In this document: positions 29,690 to 38,816 of the stretch, one piece after another
Position numbering within the stretch: the stretch's first letter is position 1
How the letters are laid out: every line of letters begins with the position of its first letter
From: Alphaproteobacteria bacterium
GTDB lineage: Bacteria; Pseudomonadota; Alphaproteobacteria; Rhizobiales; Xanthobacteraceae
Direction: 5' to 3'
Assembly: GCA_005884685.1 (NCBI GenBank)
Contig: VBAH01000054.1
Span: forward strand, 62,001-126,000
Length of the DNA stretch: 64,000 bases
Notes under the pieces: generated by a model
Databases searched by the model: none
What the model was told of the DNA's origin: nothing
What the model saw: only the letters and a program-made list of their open reading frames with translations
Translations under genes and position numbers: made by a program

Positions 29690-30663
29690 TCATCGTGCGC
29701 TCGCCCCTTCGCATCACGCTCGGCGGCGGCGGCACCGACCTGCCCTCGTATTACCGCGAACAGGGCGGCTTCCTGATCGCGGCCGCGATCGACAAGTACG
29801 TCTACATCACGGTGCACCAAACCTTCGTCGACGACCTGATCGTGAAATATTCCGAGCTGGAGCGCGTCGGCGCGGTCGAGGACATCAAGCACCCGATCGT
29901 GCGCGAGGCGTTCCGGCTGGTCGGGCTCGATGTGCACTCGCTCGAGATCACCTCGATGGCCGACATTCCGGCCGGCACCGGGCTGGGCTCGTCGGGAAGC
30001 TTCACCACCGCCCTGCTGAAAGCGCTCCACAGCCACCGCAAGATGCTGATCCATCCGCGCGAGCTTGCCGAACAGGCCTGCGACATCGAGATCAACCGGC
30101 TGCGCGAGCCGATCGGCAAGCAGGACCAGTACATCGCGGCGTTCGGCGGGCTGACCTGCTTCCGCTTCAACAAGGACGACAGTGTCGAGGCATGGCCGCT
30201 CCGGATCGACACTGAAACCCTCTACAATCTCGAAGACAATCTGCTGCTCTTCTTCACCGGCTACTCGCGCAGCGCCTCCTCGATCCTGAAAGAACAGGAC
30301 GACAAGACCAAGCAGCAGAATGCCGACATGATCGCGAATCTGAATTACGTGAAGGATCTCGGCCTGCGCAGCCTGGAGGCGCTGGAGCAGGGACGGCTTG
30401 TGGACTTCGGCGGCCTGATGGACGAGCACTGGCAGCACAAGAAAAAGCGTTCCGGCGGCATGTCGAACCCGATGATCAACGAGTGGTACGATCATGCCAT
30501 GAGCAACGGCGCAGCCGGCGGCAAACTGATCGGCGCAGGCGGCGGAGGCTTCCTGATGTTCTACGCAGAGGACAAGACGCGCCTGCGCCATGCGATGATC
30601 GCCGCGGGATTGAAGGAAGTACGCTTCCGCTTCGATTTCGAAGGCACCAAGACCATCGTGTGA
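29686..30663 (+). CDS. hddA: GHMP kinase, D-glycero-alpha-D-manno-heptose-7-phosphate kinase-like
   Basis: This 325-residue GHMP-family kinase opens with RSPLRITLGGGGTDLPSYY (residues 5-23) and has the ATP-binding loop IPAGTGLGSSGSF near 100-112 and a late GAGGGGFLMFY near 285. This is the HddA pattern: phosphorylation of D-glycero-D-manno-heptose 7-phosphate at C1 to the alpha-1,7-bisphosphate. Support for the heptose assignment comes from hddC directly downstream and from gmhA and gmhB on the opposite strand nearby. The length is normal. The start overlaps the oxidoreductase stop (ATGA). Confidence 0.9.
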   Translation: MIIVRSPLRITLGGGGTDLPSYYREQGGFLIAAAIDKYVYITVHQTFVDDLIVKYSELERVGAVEDIKHPIVREAFRLVGLDVHSLEITSMADIPAGTGLGSSGSFTTALLKALHSHRKMLIHPRELAEQACDIEINRLREPIGKQDQYIAAFGGLTCFRFNKDDSVEAWPLRIDTETLYNLEDNLLLFFTGYSRSASSILKEQDDKTKQQNADMIANLNYVKDLGLRSLEALEQGRLVDFGGLMDEHWQHKKKRSGGMSNPMINEWYDHAMSNGAAGGKLIGAGGGGFLMFYAEDKTRLRHAMIAAGLKEVRFRFDFEGTKTIV

Positions 30664-30665
30664 CC

Positions 30666-31379
30666 ATGACCGAGATGCCTCCCGTTGCGCTGCTGGCCGG
30701 CGGGCTTGCGACGCGGCTGCGCCCGCTCACCGAGCAGGTGCCGAAAGCGAAGCTGGAGGTCGCCGGCGAGCCGTTCATCGCGCATCAGCTGCGCCTGCTG
30801 CGCCGCGAGAACATCCCTCGCGTGGTGATCTGCGCCGGCTACCTCGCCGAGCAAATATCCGCGTATGTCGGTGACGGCAGCCGTTTCGGCCTGAACGTCA
30901 GCTACAAGATCGACGGCCCGCGCCTGCTCGGCACCGGCGGCGCGCTGCGGGCTGCGCTGGATCAGCTCGGCGCCGAGTTTCTGGTCATGTACGGGGACTC
31001 GTGGCTCGACATTCCCTACGCGCCGGTCGTCGCGGCGTTCCACGCAAGCCGGCAGCGCGCGCTGATGACGGTGTTTCGCAACGCAGGCCGGTGGGACGCC
31101 AGCAATGTCTGGTTCGAGGACGGTCGCATCCGGCTCTACAGCAAGCGCGAGCGCCTGCCGCAGATGCAGCATATCGACTGGGGCCTGAGCGCGATCAGGG
31201 CCGAAGTCCTTGCGGCGCAGCCCGCGGACCAGCCGTTCGATTTAGCCGAAATCTATTCGGACCTCTCGCGCGAGGGAACGCTCGCGGGCTACGAGGTGAC
31301 CACGCGCTTCTACGAGATCGGCTCAAAAGAGGGGCTGAAGGAAACCGACGCGCTGCTGCGCAAGGCTCAGAGCTTGTAG
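30666..31379 (+). CDS. hddC: Nucleotidyltransferase, D-glycero-alpha-D-manno-heptose 1-phosphate guanylyltransferase-like
   Basis: This 237-residue protein has the nucleotidyltransferase signature LLAGGLATRLRPLTEQVPK at residues 9-27, GTGGALRAAL near 86 and the metal-binding VMYGDSWLD near 103. Following hddA, it most likely joins GTP to heptose 1-phosphate to give GDP-D-glycero-alpha-D-manno-heptose. The start may be this ATG or the GTG two codons earlier (30660), which would overlap hddA as GTGA like other pairs in this chain. It ends the plus-strand operon; its last 13 bases overlap the 3' end of the convergent transaldolase gene. Confidence 0.87.
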   Translation: MTEMPPVALLAGGLATRLRPLTEQVPKAKLEVAGEPFIAHQLRLLRRENIPRVVICAGYLAEQISAYVGDGSRFGLNVSYKIDGPRLLGTGGALRAALDQLGAEFLVMYGDSWLDIPYAPVVAAFHASRQRALMTVFRNAGRWDASNVWFEDGRIRLYSKRERLPQMQHIDWGLSAIRAEVLAAQPADQPFDLAEIYSDLSREGTLAGYEVTTRFYEIGSKEGLKETDALLRKAQSL

Positions 31380-32083
31380 CCCGCCGCCTTGCCGTCCTCG
31401 TAGAACATCTTCACGGTTTCCAGCGAATATTCGTCCATGTCCTTGCCGACCAGCGATAGCTTCTTGATGATGTCGTTTGTCACCGTGATGACCTGACAGC
31501 CGATCTCGTCCGCCTGGAAGATATTGAGCAGTTCGCGCGGGCTCGCCCAGATAAGCTCCGTGTTCGGCGCCGCGCGCAGGCGCTTCACCGACTCCGCCAT
31601 GATCGGCACGGGATCGACGCCGGTGTCTGCGATGCGGCCCGCGAACACTGACACGAAGCACGGCGCGCCGCCCTTCACCGCATCGACGACATCTTGAACC
31701 TGCTCGAGCGTGAACAGCGCCGTGACGTTGAGCGCGATCCCTTCGTGCGAGAGCTTGCGGATCAGCGGAATCGCGCTCTCGCGTTTGGTGTTGGTAATCG
31801 GGATCTTCACCGAGACGTGCTTGCCCCAGGTCGTGATCCGGCGCGCCTGACGCTCCATCTCTGAGAAATCGTCGGCAAACACTTCGAACGAGATCGAGCG
31901 GTCCGGAATGGCCGCGACAATATCCTTCGCGGCCGCCTCGTATTCGGTGACGCCGGCCTTGCGCATCAATGTCGGGTTCGTCGTGAACCCCTTCACATGC
32001 GGATTTTTATACATCTCCAGCATGCCCGCCTTGTCGGCACCGTCGGCAAAGATCTTGACCTTGAGCTGATTCACGCTGGGCAT
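31367..32083 (-). CDS. Transaldolase-family protein within the heptose cluster
   Basis: This 238-residue TIM-barrel protein belongs to the small transaldolase/fructose-6-phosphate aldolase group. It has FADGADKAGM and GFTTNPTLMRKAG at the N-terminus, the Schiff-base lysine block HVSVKIPITNTK near residue 92, NVTALFTLEQ and FVSVFAGRIADTG. Transaldolase makes sedoheptulose 7-phosphate, which is the substrate of GmhA encoded two genes upstream, so a dedicated role in precursor supply is a reasonable inference; a general housekeeping role is the alternative. It is the third gene of gmhA-gmhB-transaldolase, ten bases after gmhB. The 3' end overlaps hddC on the other strand. Confidence 0.88.
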   Translation of the reverse strand: MPSVNQLKVKIFADGADKAGMLEMYKNPHVKGFTTNPTLMRKAGVTEYEAAAKDIVAAIPDRSISFEVFADDFSEMERQARRITTWGKHVSVKIPITNTKRESAIPLIRKLSHEGIALNVTALFTLEQVQDVVDAVKGGAPCFVSVFAGRIADTGVDPVPIMAESVKRLRAAPNTELIWASPRELLNIFQADEIGCQVITVTNDIIKKLSLVGKDMDEYSLETVKMFYEDGKAAGYKL

Positions 32084-32093
32084 AATCGAACCT

Positions 32094-32630
32094 TCAAGCT
32101 TTCACGGGTTGTTTGAGAATCCAGTCGGCCGCTTCCGTCAGTGTAGCGAATTCGGCATCCGGCTGCGCCTTGAATGTTTCACCATAACCGTTGCCGATGA
32201 GAACGGTGCGGCAACCCGCACTGTGCCCCGCCTCGATATCGCGATACCGATCGCCGATCATGAAGCTCTCATCAAGCGCGATCCCGTCACGCTTGGCGGC
32301 ATTCAGCAACAGGCCCGGCTTGGGCTTGCGGCAGCCGCATCCGTCGGCGTCGTCATGGGGACAGACTTCGACGGCGTCGAGCGGCACCTTGCTGCGCAAA
32401 TGCGCGTTCATTGCCTCGACTTGATCGCGGGTCAGCCGCCCGCGCGCAATGTCCGGCTGATTTGTGGCGAGGAGAAGCCGGAAACCATGCTTGCGCAGCC
32501 GTCCCAACGCCTCGGCAGCGTCCGGCACGATGATCATCTCGTCGATCGTGTCGGGCGAAAGCGGCTTGCCGTTGCGGACGTAGGCCTTGTTCAACACGCC
32601 GTCCCGGTCGAGGAAAACCGCCCTCGTCAT
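32094..32630 (-). CDS. gmhB: D-glycero-D-manno-heptose 1,7-bisphosphate 7-phosphatase (HAD-IIIA)
   Basis: This 178-residue HAD phosphatase has motif I FLDRDGVLNKAY at residues 6-17, motif II ATNQPDIARG, and a zinc-binding loop CPHDDADGCGCRKPKP with the Cys-x-His ... Cys-x-Cys arrangement of GmhB, then IGDRYRDIEAG. It removes the 7-phosphate from heptose 1,7-bisphosphate ahead of nucleotide activation. The ATG at 32630 overlaps the gmhA stop as ATGA; upstream open frame is a shadow of gmhA. Its length matches the short, stand-alone GmhB proteins. Confidence 0.93.
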   Translation of the reverse strand: MTRAVFLDRDGVLNKAYVRNGKPLSPDTIDEMIIVPDAAEALGRLRKHGFRLLLATNQPDIARGRLTRDQVEAMNAHLRSKVPLDAVEVCPHDDADGCGCRKPKPGLLLNAAKRDGIALDESFMIGDRYRDIEAGHSAGCRTVLIGNGYGETFKAQPDAEFATLTEAADWILKQPVKA

Positions 32631-33241
32631 GCGTTCGCGGGCGCCTTCTCGACACCCTCCCACTTCGTCTGCTTTGCCTTGAGCGCCGGATGCGTGACCA
32701 GCAGATGCCAGATGACCGCCTGAAAGGCCTCCGAGTGCGGCGTGACCGCGTCGGGGTTCACCGTCGGGACGATGCACACCGCGTCACCGACCTTGGCCGT
32801 GTAGCCGCCGTCGCGTCCGACCACACCGAGGATCCTGGTACCGACGGTCTTGGCATATTGCAGCGCCCGCACGAGATTGGGACTGACGTTCTTTTCGAGG
32901 TTGCCGCCGCCGACGGAGAAGATGAACAGCGCATCCTCCGCCCTGAGCCTGCTCACCTTCAGCCATTCGACGAACACCGTTTCCCAGCCTTCGTCGTTGG
33001 TGCGCGCGGTGAGCTCGGACACATTGTCGGTCGGCGCGTACGCCTCGATGCCGACGATCTTGCGGAAATCGTTCACTGCATGCGAGCAGTTGCCGGCGCT
33101 GCCCCCGACGCCGAGGAAGAACAGCCGGCCGTTGCGCGCGCGCAAAGCCGCGAGCGCCTCGGCCATCCGGTCGATCACATCGACGTCGAGCGCGTCGATG
33201 ATGCGCTTTGCTTCGTCGAGGTGCGTGCGTGCAAAAGACAT
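32627..33241 (-). CDS. gmhA: Sedoheptulose-7-phosphate isomerase (SIS domain)
   Basis: This 204-residue SIS-domain protein matches phosphoheptose isomerases: GRLFFLGVGGSAGNCSHAV near residues 39-57 holds the sugar-phosphate loop, with the ELTARTNDEGWE and FSVGGGNLEKN blocks near residues 80-120. It converts sedoheptulose 7-phosphate to D-glycero-D-manno-heptose 7-phosphate, the substrate of HddA. It is followed by gmhB and the transaldolase, so all steps from the pentose phosphate pathway to GDP-heptose are encoded within 3.6 kb. The 95-base gap to the YfhO-like gene upstream is short enough for one transcript. Confidence 0.9.
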   Translation of the reverse strand: MSFARTHLDEAKRIIDALDVDVIDRMAEALAALRARNGRLFFLGVGGSAGNCSHAVNDFRKIVGIEAYAPTDNVSELTARTNDEGWETVFVEWLKVSRLRAEDALFIFSVGGGNLEKNVSPNLVRALQYAKTVGTRILGVVGRDGGYTAKVGDAVCIVPTVNPDAVTPHSEAFQAVIWHLLVTHPALKAKQTKWEGVEKAPANA

Positions 33242-33336
33242 GCGGGTTCGCGTGTGGTGGTCGTATTGAAGGCTGAGACCGAAAGGACGTAGCCGAGCCG
33301 GCTCGGCTTGTCCATGAAGATTGCGACTCGCTGAAA

Positions 33337-36321
33337 CTAACTCACTGTTCTTTCAGGCGAGTTCGGCTTGGGGCGGCGCTTGCGCCGCTCATGAAACATC
33401 AGGCCGCCAAGTGTTACGAATGCGGCGAGGGAGATCGCGACGCCCGCCCGGAACGAGCCCGGCTCATAACGGAATTCGATGATGCTCTTCCCCGCGGCAA
33501 CGAATACGCCCCTGAACAGGTAGTCCGCATTCACGATGGGAACAGGCTGTCCGTTCAGATACGCACGCCAGCCGGGAAAATTGGTGTCGTTCAACATCAA
33601 CAAGGCGGGCTCGTCGCTCTCCGCTTCGATTTGCACGCGCTGCGATTGATAGTGCACGATCGAAGCGGCGCGAGCGGGCGTGCCTGCCGCGGCCGCGAGC
33701 GATAGCGATACGGCGGCTGCCTCCGCCGGAAGGGACTCGCGTGAGATCGCCACCTTGAGCGTCGGATCGAACGCCGGGTCCTTTAGCCGAGCCAACACCT
33801 GGTCGTCAGGCATGATCTCGATGGCGCGAAACAGCGCGGCCCGCGGCATCACGCTGGGCACTTCGTAGACCCGCAGTTCCCCGTCATAGAGCTTGCGGAA
33901 CGGCGAAGGCGCCGCCGCACCCTCCTTGGATGTGAACCGAGGCCCGGCCCACCCGGCCCAGTCATAGGCGTCGTCGCCGGCCGGTCCCGGATCGGTCGAG
34001 AACAGCAGTTCCAGGTCGCGCCCGGAATAGGCCCCGAGATCAATCCGGATCGCGCGGCCGCCCCGATCCTCAGGCACGCCTTGCGGATTGAGCACGGTCT
34101 GGAAGACAGTCTCGGTCTTCTCGCCCTCCCTGACCTCGAGCTGGAAGCCGACGCCGTCGCTTTTTTCCGCGCCCTCGCCCTTGATCAGGATGGTCGCCTC
34201 GAACACCGGCTCGTTGGGATCGATGCGCGTCTTATACGAGACGCGCCGCGACGGTGGATGCTGGAATAGCCCGCGAACGGTCGCCTTGGCCGGTTTCTCG
34301 ATGCGGAAGACGTCGGGCCCGAAGCCCCAGATCGCCTCGCCATGATGCTGAATCAGGATCTCGTCCGTGACTTTGGAGGACGCGCCATAGTCGCTGTCGC
34401 TGATCAGGTAGCGCACAGAGGAAAGCGCGAGAAAGCGCCTATCGGTTTCGGTGTCGAACGCGAAGGGAAACTCGCCGCCGGTAAAGCGATCCGCGAGGTC
34501 GCCGTGGGTGCGGATGTCGCCTGGCGGCGCAAGGAAATTCCGGATGAACAGCCGGTAGCGATAGTAATGAAGCGCATCGAGGCTGCGCACGTCCGCCAGT
34601 CCGAATACCGAAGACCAGTTCGGATAAAGATTGTTCTCGCGCGCGAAGATACGCGAATGATCGGTGATCTGCGCACGGAGGAATTCGATATACGGGGCGC
34701 CCGCGTAAGGATCCGCGCGCAGCGGCGCGAGCGTGCTGAGTAGATAGAAACACGGGACGATGAAATTGAAGACGAGCTCCAGCGATACGACTCCGACAAA
34801 TCCGCGCAACAGCCAGGCGCGCCTGTCGGGCGCTACCCGTTCCGTGAGCCAGGCCAGGGCTGCGGTGAAGACCACAAGTCCGACGCCGAGCGCGAGAGAG
34901 AGAAAAAAGAAAACCTGCGCGCTCCTGCGCGGCAGCGTGCGAACCTCCGGGACATACCATGCGGCAAGCGCCAGCATGATCGTGAGCGTCGCGATGGCGG
35001 TGATCGCCAACAGGCGCGGCGTCAGCCGGCGCTCGATCAGCGCTGCGAACCCCGCGCCGGCCAGCATTGCAACGCACAGTGCAATCAGCGGCTCCTGGTA
35101 TTTCGGATAGACCACCATATCGGAGAGCGGCAGATCGCCGATCCAGTTGATCAGGGCACTGCCGAATCTCTTCATCAGCATCAACACGAGCGTGATTGTG
35201 AAAAATCCGACGACGAAGCGCCTGGTATTGGACAGGGCCCGTCCCGCGAACAGCAGGGAGAGCACCGCCGCGACCGCAAAGAGGAAAGGCGCCACGCCCC
35301 AATAGCCCCGCAGCCCGCTCCAGCCAGCGAAGTTGGCAAAGATCGAATTGAGGATCGGCCCGAAGATCAGCGGCAGCAGATACTGGATGATGGTGTGGTA
35401 GTCGCCGTCATGACCGAGCCCGGCCTTGATGCCTCCGACGTTGCCCGGCTGGTGTGTGTCATGCGCCAGGCGCACGAACTCGACGAACGGCAGCAGCACG
35501 AAAGCAGAGAGCGCAAACCCTAGTACAACCGCCGCGACGAACTTGACCAGCAGCGACACGGCCCGCGCGCGCAGCTCCGGCGAAAACGCGATCCGGCACA
35601 CCACATAAAGGCTTGCAAACACCATGATCAGAAACATCGACTCCGGCATGCCGGCGACGTTGCCGAGCAGGATCATGGCGGCCGCACCGGCCGCGGCGCG
35701 CCAGGAGTTCCGCCGCAACAGCAGCTCGAATGTGAGGAACACGCCAGGCGTGAGCACCTCCACGCTCAGATGCGGCATATTGAGAAAGATGATGAAGTAA
35801 CCGGACAGCATGAACGTGACGGCCGCGAACAATGACGGCAGCGCGCTGAAGAAATTTCGCGCGAACAGGTAACTCAGCAGCCCGGCGAGAAACAGCCGCG
35901 CGACGATGAACAGATTGTAGGTCCAGGCGGTGAGGTGCAGGGAAAGCAGCATCGCAAGCGGAAAGAACGGCTGCGGCTGGCCGGATGCGGCGAGCGGCGT
36001 GCCATAGGCACTGTAGGGATTCCACAGCGGCGGATTGAGCTCGGACCAGAGTTGATTGCCGATCAGGCCGAACCAGGCCTCGGTCTGCCAGGCCGGCGCG
36101 CCGGGATCGCTGGTGCGCTGCAAGCGAAACGGCGGGCGCGGCGTCGCGTCGAAGGCGCCGCCGCTCAAGATGCTTGCAGTGTCCCAGCTGGCGTGCAGCA
36201 GGGTTCGTCCGCCGACGATCGCGGGCGAAAAGGCGATCACGAGCAAGGCAGCGAGCAGCAACGAGACCGGGGCCCACTGCCGCTTTGTCGTGAGCGCCCA
36301 GCGCGTCGCCCGTGCGGTCAT
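33337..36321 (-). CDS. YfhO-like large membrane protein
   Basis: This 994-residue protein has a first membrane span near residues 15-35, a long extracytoplasmic loop containing WNPYSAYGTPLAASGQPQPF, then about a dozen hydrophobic segments to near residue 540, and a soluble C-terminal region rich in beta structure that closes with one last membrane span (about 955-975). This layout and the loop motif fit the YfhO/GT-C-like family, of which some members help glycosylate cell-surface polymers. I cannot name the donor or acceptor. The ATG at 36321 overlaps the stop of the upstream double-GT2 gene (ATGA), so the two are co-translated. A basic tail (RRKRRPKPN) ends the protein on the cytoplasmic side. 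Confidence 0.83.
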   Translation of the reverse strand: MTARATRWALTTKRQWAPVSLLLAALLVIAFSPAIVGGRTLLHASWDTASILSGGAFDATPRPPFRLQRTSDPGAPAWQTEAWFGLIGNQLWSELNPPLWNPYSAYGTPLAASGQPQPFFPLAMLLSLHLTAWTYNLFIVARLFLAGLLSYLFARNFFSALPSLFAAVTFMLSGYFIIFLNMPHLSVEVLTPGVFLTFELLLRRNSWRAAAGAAAMILLGNVAGMPESMFLIMVFASLYVVCRIAFSPELRARAVSLLVKFVAAVVLGFALSAFVLLPFVEFVRLAHDTHQPGNVGGIKAGLGHDGDYHTIIQYLLPLIFGPILNSIFANFAGWSGLRGYWGVAPFLFAVAAVLSLLFAGRALSNTRRFVVGFFTITLVLMLMKRFGSALINWIGDLPLSDMVVYPKYQEPLIALCVAMLAGAGFAALIERRLTPRLLAITAIATLTIMLALAAWYVPEVRTLPRRSAQVFFFLSLALGVGLVVFTAALAWLTERVAPDRRAWLLRGFVGVVSLELVFNFIVPCFYLLSTLAPLRADPYAGAPYIEFLRAQITDHSRIFARENNLYPNWSSVFGLADVRSLDALHYYRYRLFIRNFLAPPGDIRTHGDLADRFTGGEFPFAFDTETDRRFLALSSVRYLISDSDYGASSKVTDEILIQHHGEAIWGFGPDVFRIEKPAKATVRGLFQHPPSRRVSYKTRIDPNEPVFEATILIKGEGAEKSDGVGFQLEVREGEKTETVFQTVLNPQGVPEDRGGRAIRIDLGAYSGRDLELLFSTDPGPAGDDAYDWAGWAGPRFTSKEGAAAPSPFRKLYDGELRVYEVPSVMPRAALFRAIEIMPDDQVLARLKDPAFDPTLKVAISRESLPAEAAAVSLSLAAAAGTPARAASIVHYQSQRVQIEAESDEPALLMLNDTNFPGWRAYLNGQPVPIVNADYLFRGVFVAAGKSIIEFRYEPGSFRAGVAISLAAFVTLGGLMFHERRKRRPKPNSPERTVS

Positions 36322-38525
36322 GCGGGCGCCTGGTCGCCTGGAAGCTTGGATATGCGCGGCGGAAAAGCGAGCGTGTAATACGGCGTCGCGAGCGACAGGT
36401 TGGGATTGAAGAACGGATCGGCGTCCAATATCTCGCCCCACATCCTGCGCATCAGCTTGATTTCCTGCTCGAACAGCGCCTGGCGCTGCGGCGCGTTATG
36501 CTTGCCCAGCGAAGCCGACTCGTGATGGTACATCTCGACCGTCGGTGTCCACAAAATACGCCAACCCTTGCGACGCACGCGGACGCAAAGGTCGACGTCG
36601 TTGAAGGCGATCGCGAGATCCTCGTTGAATCCGCCGGCGCCCTCGAACGCTTCGCGCCGGATCACCATGCACGCGGCGGTGACGCAGGACAGATCCTGCT
36701 CCAGCAGCGCGCGGCCGAAGTAACCCGCGCTGCCGCGCGGCATATTGAGAAACTGGTGTCCGGCAATTCCCCCGATCCCGAGCACGACACCGGCGTGCTG
36801 GATGCAATCGTGCGGATAATACAGCATCGGCCCGACGGCTCCGACGCCCTCGAGCTGCACCCGCGCAACCAGCCGCTCCAGCCAATCCCTGGTGATGACC
36901 TCGACGTCGTCGTTCAACAGGCAGATCACCGGGGCGTCAGTCAGTGCGACCGCGCGATTATTGGTGCGCGAATAGTTGAACGGCTGGTCGCGATACAGGG
37001 TCAACCGAACGCGCCGGTCCGCCCTGAGGTGCTCCAGGAATTTCTTCTGTGCGGCGGTCTCCACATGGCTTTCGTCGACCATCACGATGACCTCGAGGTC
37101 CGGATAGGTCGTGTGCTTCAGCACGCTGCTGATGCAGCGCGGAACGAATGTCTTGATCGCCGTGGGAATGACGATCGCGACCTTCGGAGGCTGCCGCGGG
37201 CGCGCGTATTCGACATGATAGTATTGTCCGATCACCGAGCTGACCGATGCGGAAATCCCGCGCCGGTCGAGGTGCTCCTGGATGGCGCGCGCGCCGGCTT
37301 CCCAAGCATAGGGCTTCGCCTCGAGACCAAGCTCAGACGCGGTGGAGCCCGAGTCGGCGCGCCAATGATAGAGCAGCCGCGGGATATGACGGATCTTTTC
37401 CGGCTCGATCATTTCGGCGCAGCGCAGCAACAAATCGAGATCCTGGCTCCCCTCGAAGCCGACGCGAAAACCGCCCGCGCGCGCGATCAGGCTGCGCCGG
37501 TACATCGTCATGTGGCACACGTAGTTCTGTGCCATGATCATCGCCGGATTCCAGTCCGGCTTGAACAAGGCGCCGAACCGCCGCCCCTCCGCGTCGAGCT
37601 TGTCCTCGTCGCAGTAGCCGATCTCCATCTCGGGATGCGCGATCGCCTCGTGCACGAACCAGAACAGCGCCTGCTCGGCGAGTTCGTCATCATGATCGAG
37701 CAGCGCGACGTACTCCCCCGTCGCGAGCGCCAGCGCCGAATTCGAGTTCGCCGCGATATGTCCGTTCCGCTCGCGATAGCTGACCTTGATGCGCGGGTCG
37801 CGCGCCGCAAATCCATCGAGCACCTCGCGCACCTCCGGGCGCGTCGAAGCGTCGTCGGAAATGCACAATTCCCAATGCGGATAGAGCTGAGCGGTGACGG
37901 ATTGGATCGCGCGTTCGAGATGCTCGCGCCTGGTATTGTAAACGGGCATCAGGATCGAGACGAGCGGAGTCGATGGAAACCGCCCGATGGCACGGTGAAA
38001 CACCGCGCGATCCTCGTTGCTGAGCGTATCGAACTCATCGATCCAGGCGGCATAGTCCTTGCGGATCAGGACGCGGCCTTCCGGGCGGCCGTAGCGCACG
38101 TAATGGACGAACGGATTCATCCCGTGGGCCACGACGTCGGGATAGGTTTCCATATATCCCCACGTGCTGAACTCCGGGTTGGGATCCCGTCCTTCCGCTG
38201 CGCCGGAGCGCAGGTAATGCAGAATCGGATTGATCTTCAGCTCGCCGACGTCGGGATACTGTTGCAGGTACCATTCGCGATCGAACAGGCCCGACTGCTC
38301 GACGAGCCGAAGGTCATGGTCTTCGTCACGCAACGCGTATCTCAGCTGCTTCAGCTTGCGTTTGAGGTAGCGCTGCACGCGCTGGCGATTGTGCTCGGCC
38401 GATCGGATCATGGCCGCCGATGCACTGGTGACGCGGCCGACGTAGCCGGTCGCGTGACGCTCCGCGAGCATTCGGCCGCCCGCTGGCACCTTATTGTCAC
38501 GCGGTCGGCTGATCATGCGACGCAT
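36318..38525 (-). CDS. Double GT2 glycosyltransferase with N-terminal 38-residue repeats
   Basis: This protein is 735 residues from ATG 38525; a GTG at 38585 would add 20 residues. A basic, helical leader precedes two copies of the ~38-residue repeat (about residues 80-117 and 118-155: FDREWYLQQYPDV, NPILHYLRSGAAEGRDPNP, then a more divergent copy). Two GT2 domains follow: the first begins VSILMPVYNT near 190 with LLDHDDEL; the second begins VAIVIPTAIK near 460 with LLNDDVEV. Tandem GT2 proteins of this type build rhamnan-like or heteropolysaccharide chains. The repeats match those in the GT4 protein (16929) and in the giant secreted protein (46193). It is translationally coupled to the YfhO-like gene. 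Confidence 0.86.
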   Translation of the reverse strand: MRRMISRPRDNKVPAGGRMLAERHATGYVGRVTSASAAMIRSAEHNRQRVQRYLKRKLKQLRYALRDEDHDLRLVEQSGLFDREWYLQQYPDVGELKINPILHYLRSGAAEGRDPNPEFSTWGYMETYPDVVAHGMNPFVHYVRYGRPEGRVLIRKDYAAWIDEFDTLSNEDRAVFHRAIGRFPSTPLVSILMPVYNTRREHLERAIQSVTAQLYPHWELCISDDASTRPEVREVLDGFAARDPRIKVSYRERNGHIAANSNSALALATGEYVALLDHDDELAEQALFWFVHEAIAHPEMEIGYCDEDKLDAEGRRFGALFKPDWNPAMIMAQNYVCHMTMYRRSLIARAGGFRVGFEGSQDLDLLLRCAEMIEPEKIRHIPRLLYHWRADSGSTASELGLEAKPYAWEAGARAIQEHLDRRGISASVSSVIGQYYHVEYARPRQPPKVAIVIPTAIKTFVPRCISSVLKHTTYPDLEVIVMVDESHVETAAQKKFLEHLRADRRVRLTLYRDQPFNYSRTNNRAVALTDAPVICLLNDDVEVITRDWLERLVARVQLEGVGAVGPMLYYPHDCIQHAGVVLGIGGIAGHQFLNMPRGSAGYFGRALLEQDLSCVTAACMVIRREAFEGAGGFNEDLAIAFNDVDLCVRVRRKGWRILWTPTVEMYHHESASLGKHNAPQRQALFEQEIKLMRRMWGEILDADPFFNPNLSLATPYYTLAFPPRISKLPGDQAPA

Positions 38526-38816
38526 TACCAAGTGAAGATCCGGCGCTGTGGAGGCTCTGAGATTCTCACGCCGTGCTTGGCGCACGGCGAGGCGGGCTCG
38601 TTTGTAGCATCATCTGTCGCCCCGTTGTCTCCCTAAGCTTCGCGTGGATCATGGGGCGCCGCGTGCTACCCCGGCGGCCGGTCGCGGCAGCGGGAGGCGG
38701 ACACATTCTATCGTGATTTCAATGGCTTGGCCTGCGGCTCCCGCCCTCCGGGACGCCGGCGCACGGATGGCCGACTTATGCAAGCCGCGTCTGAGCGGAC
38801 GGGGCAGCGCGGCGAT

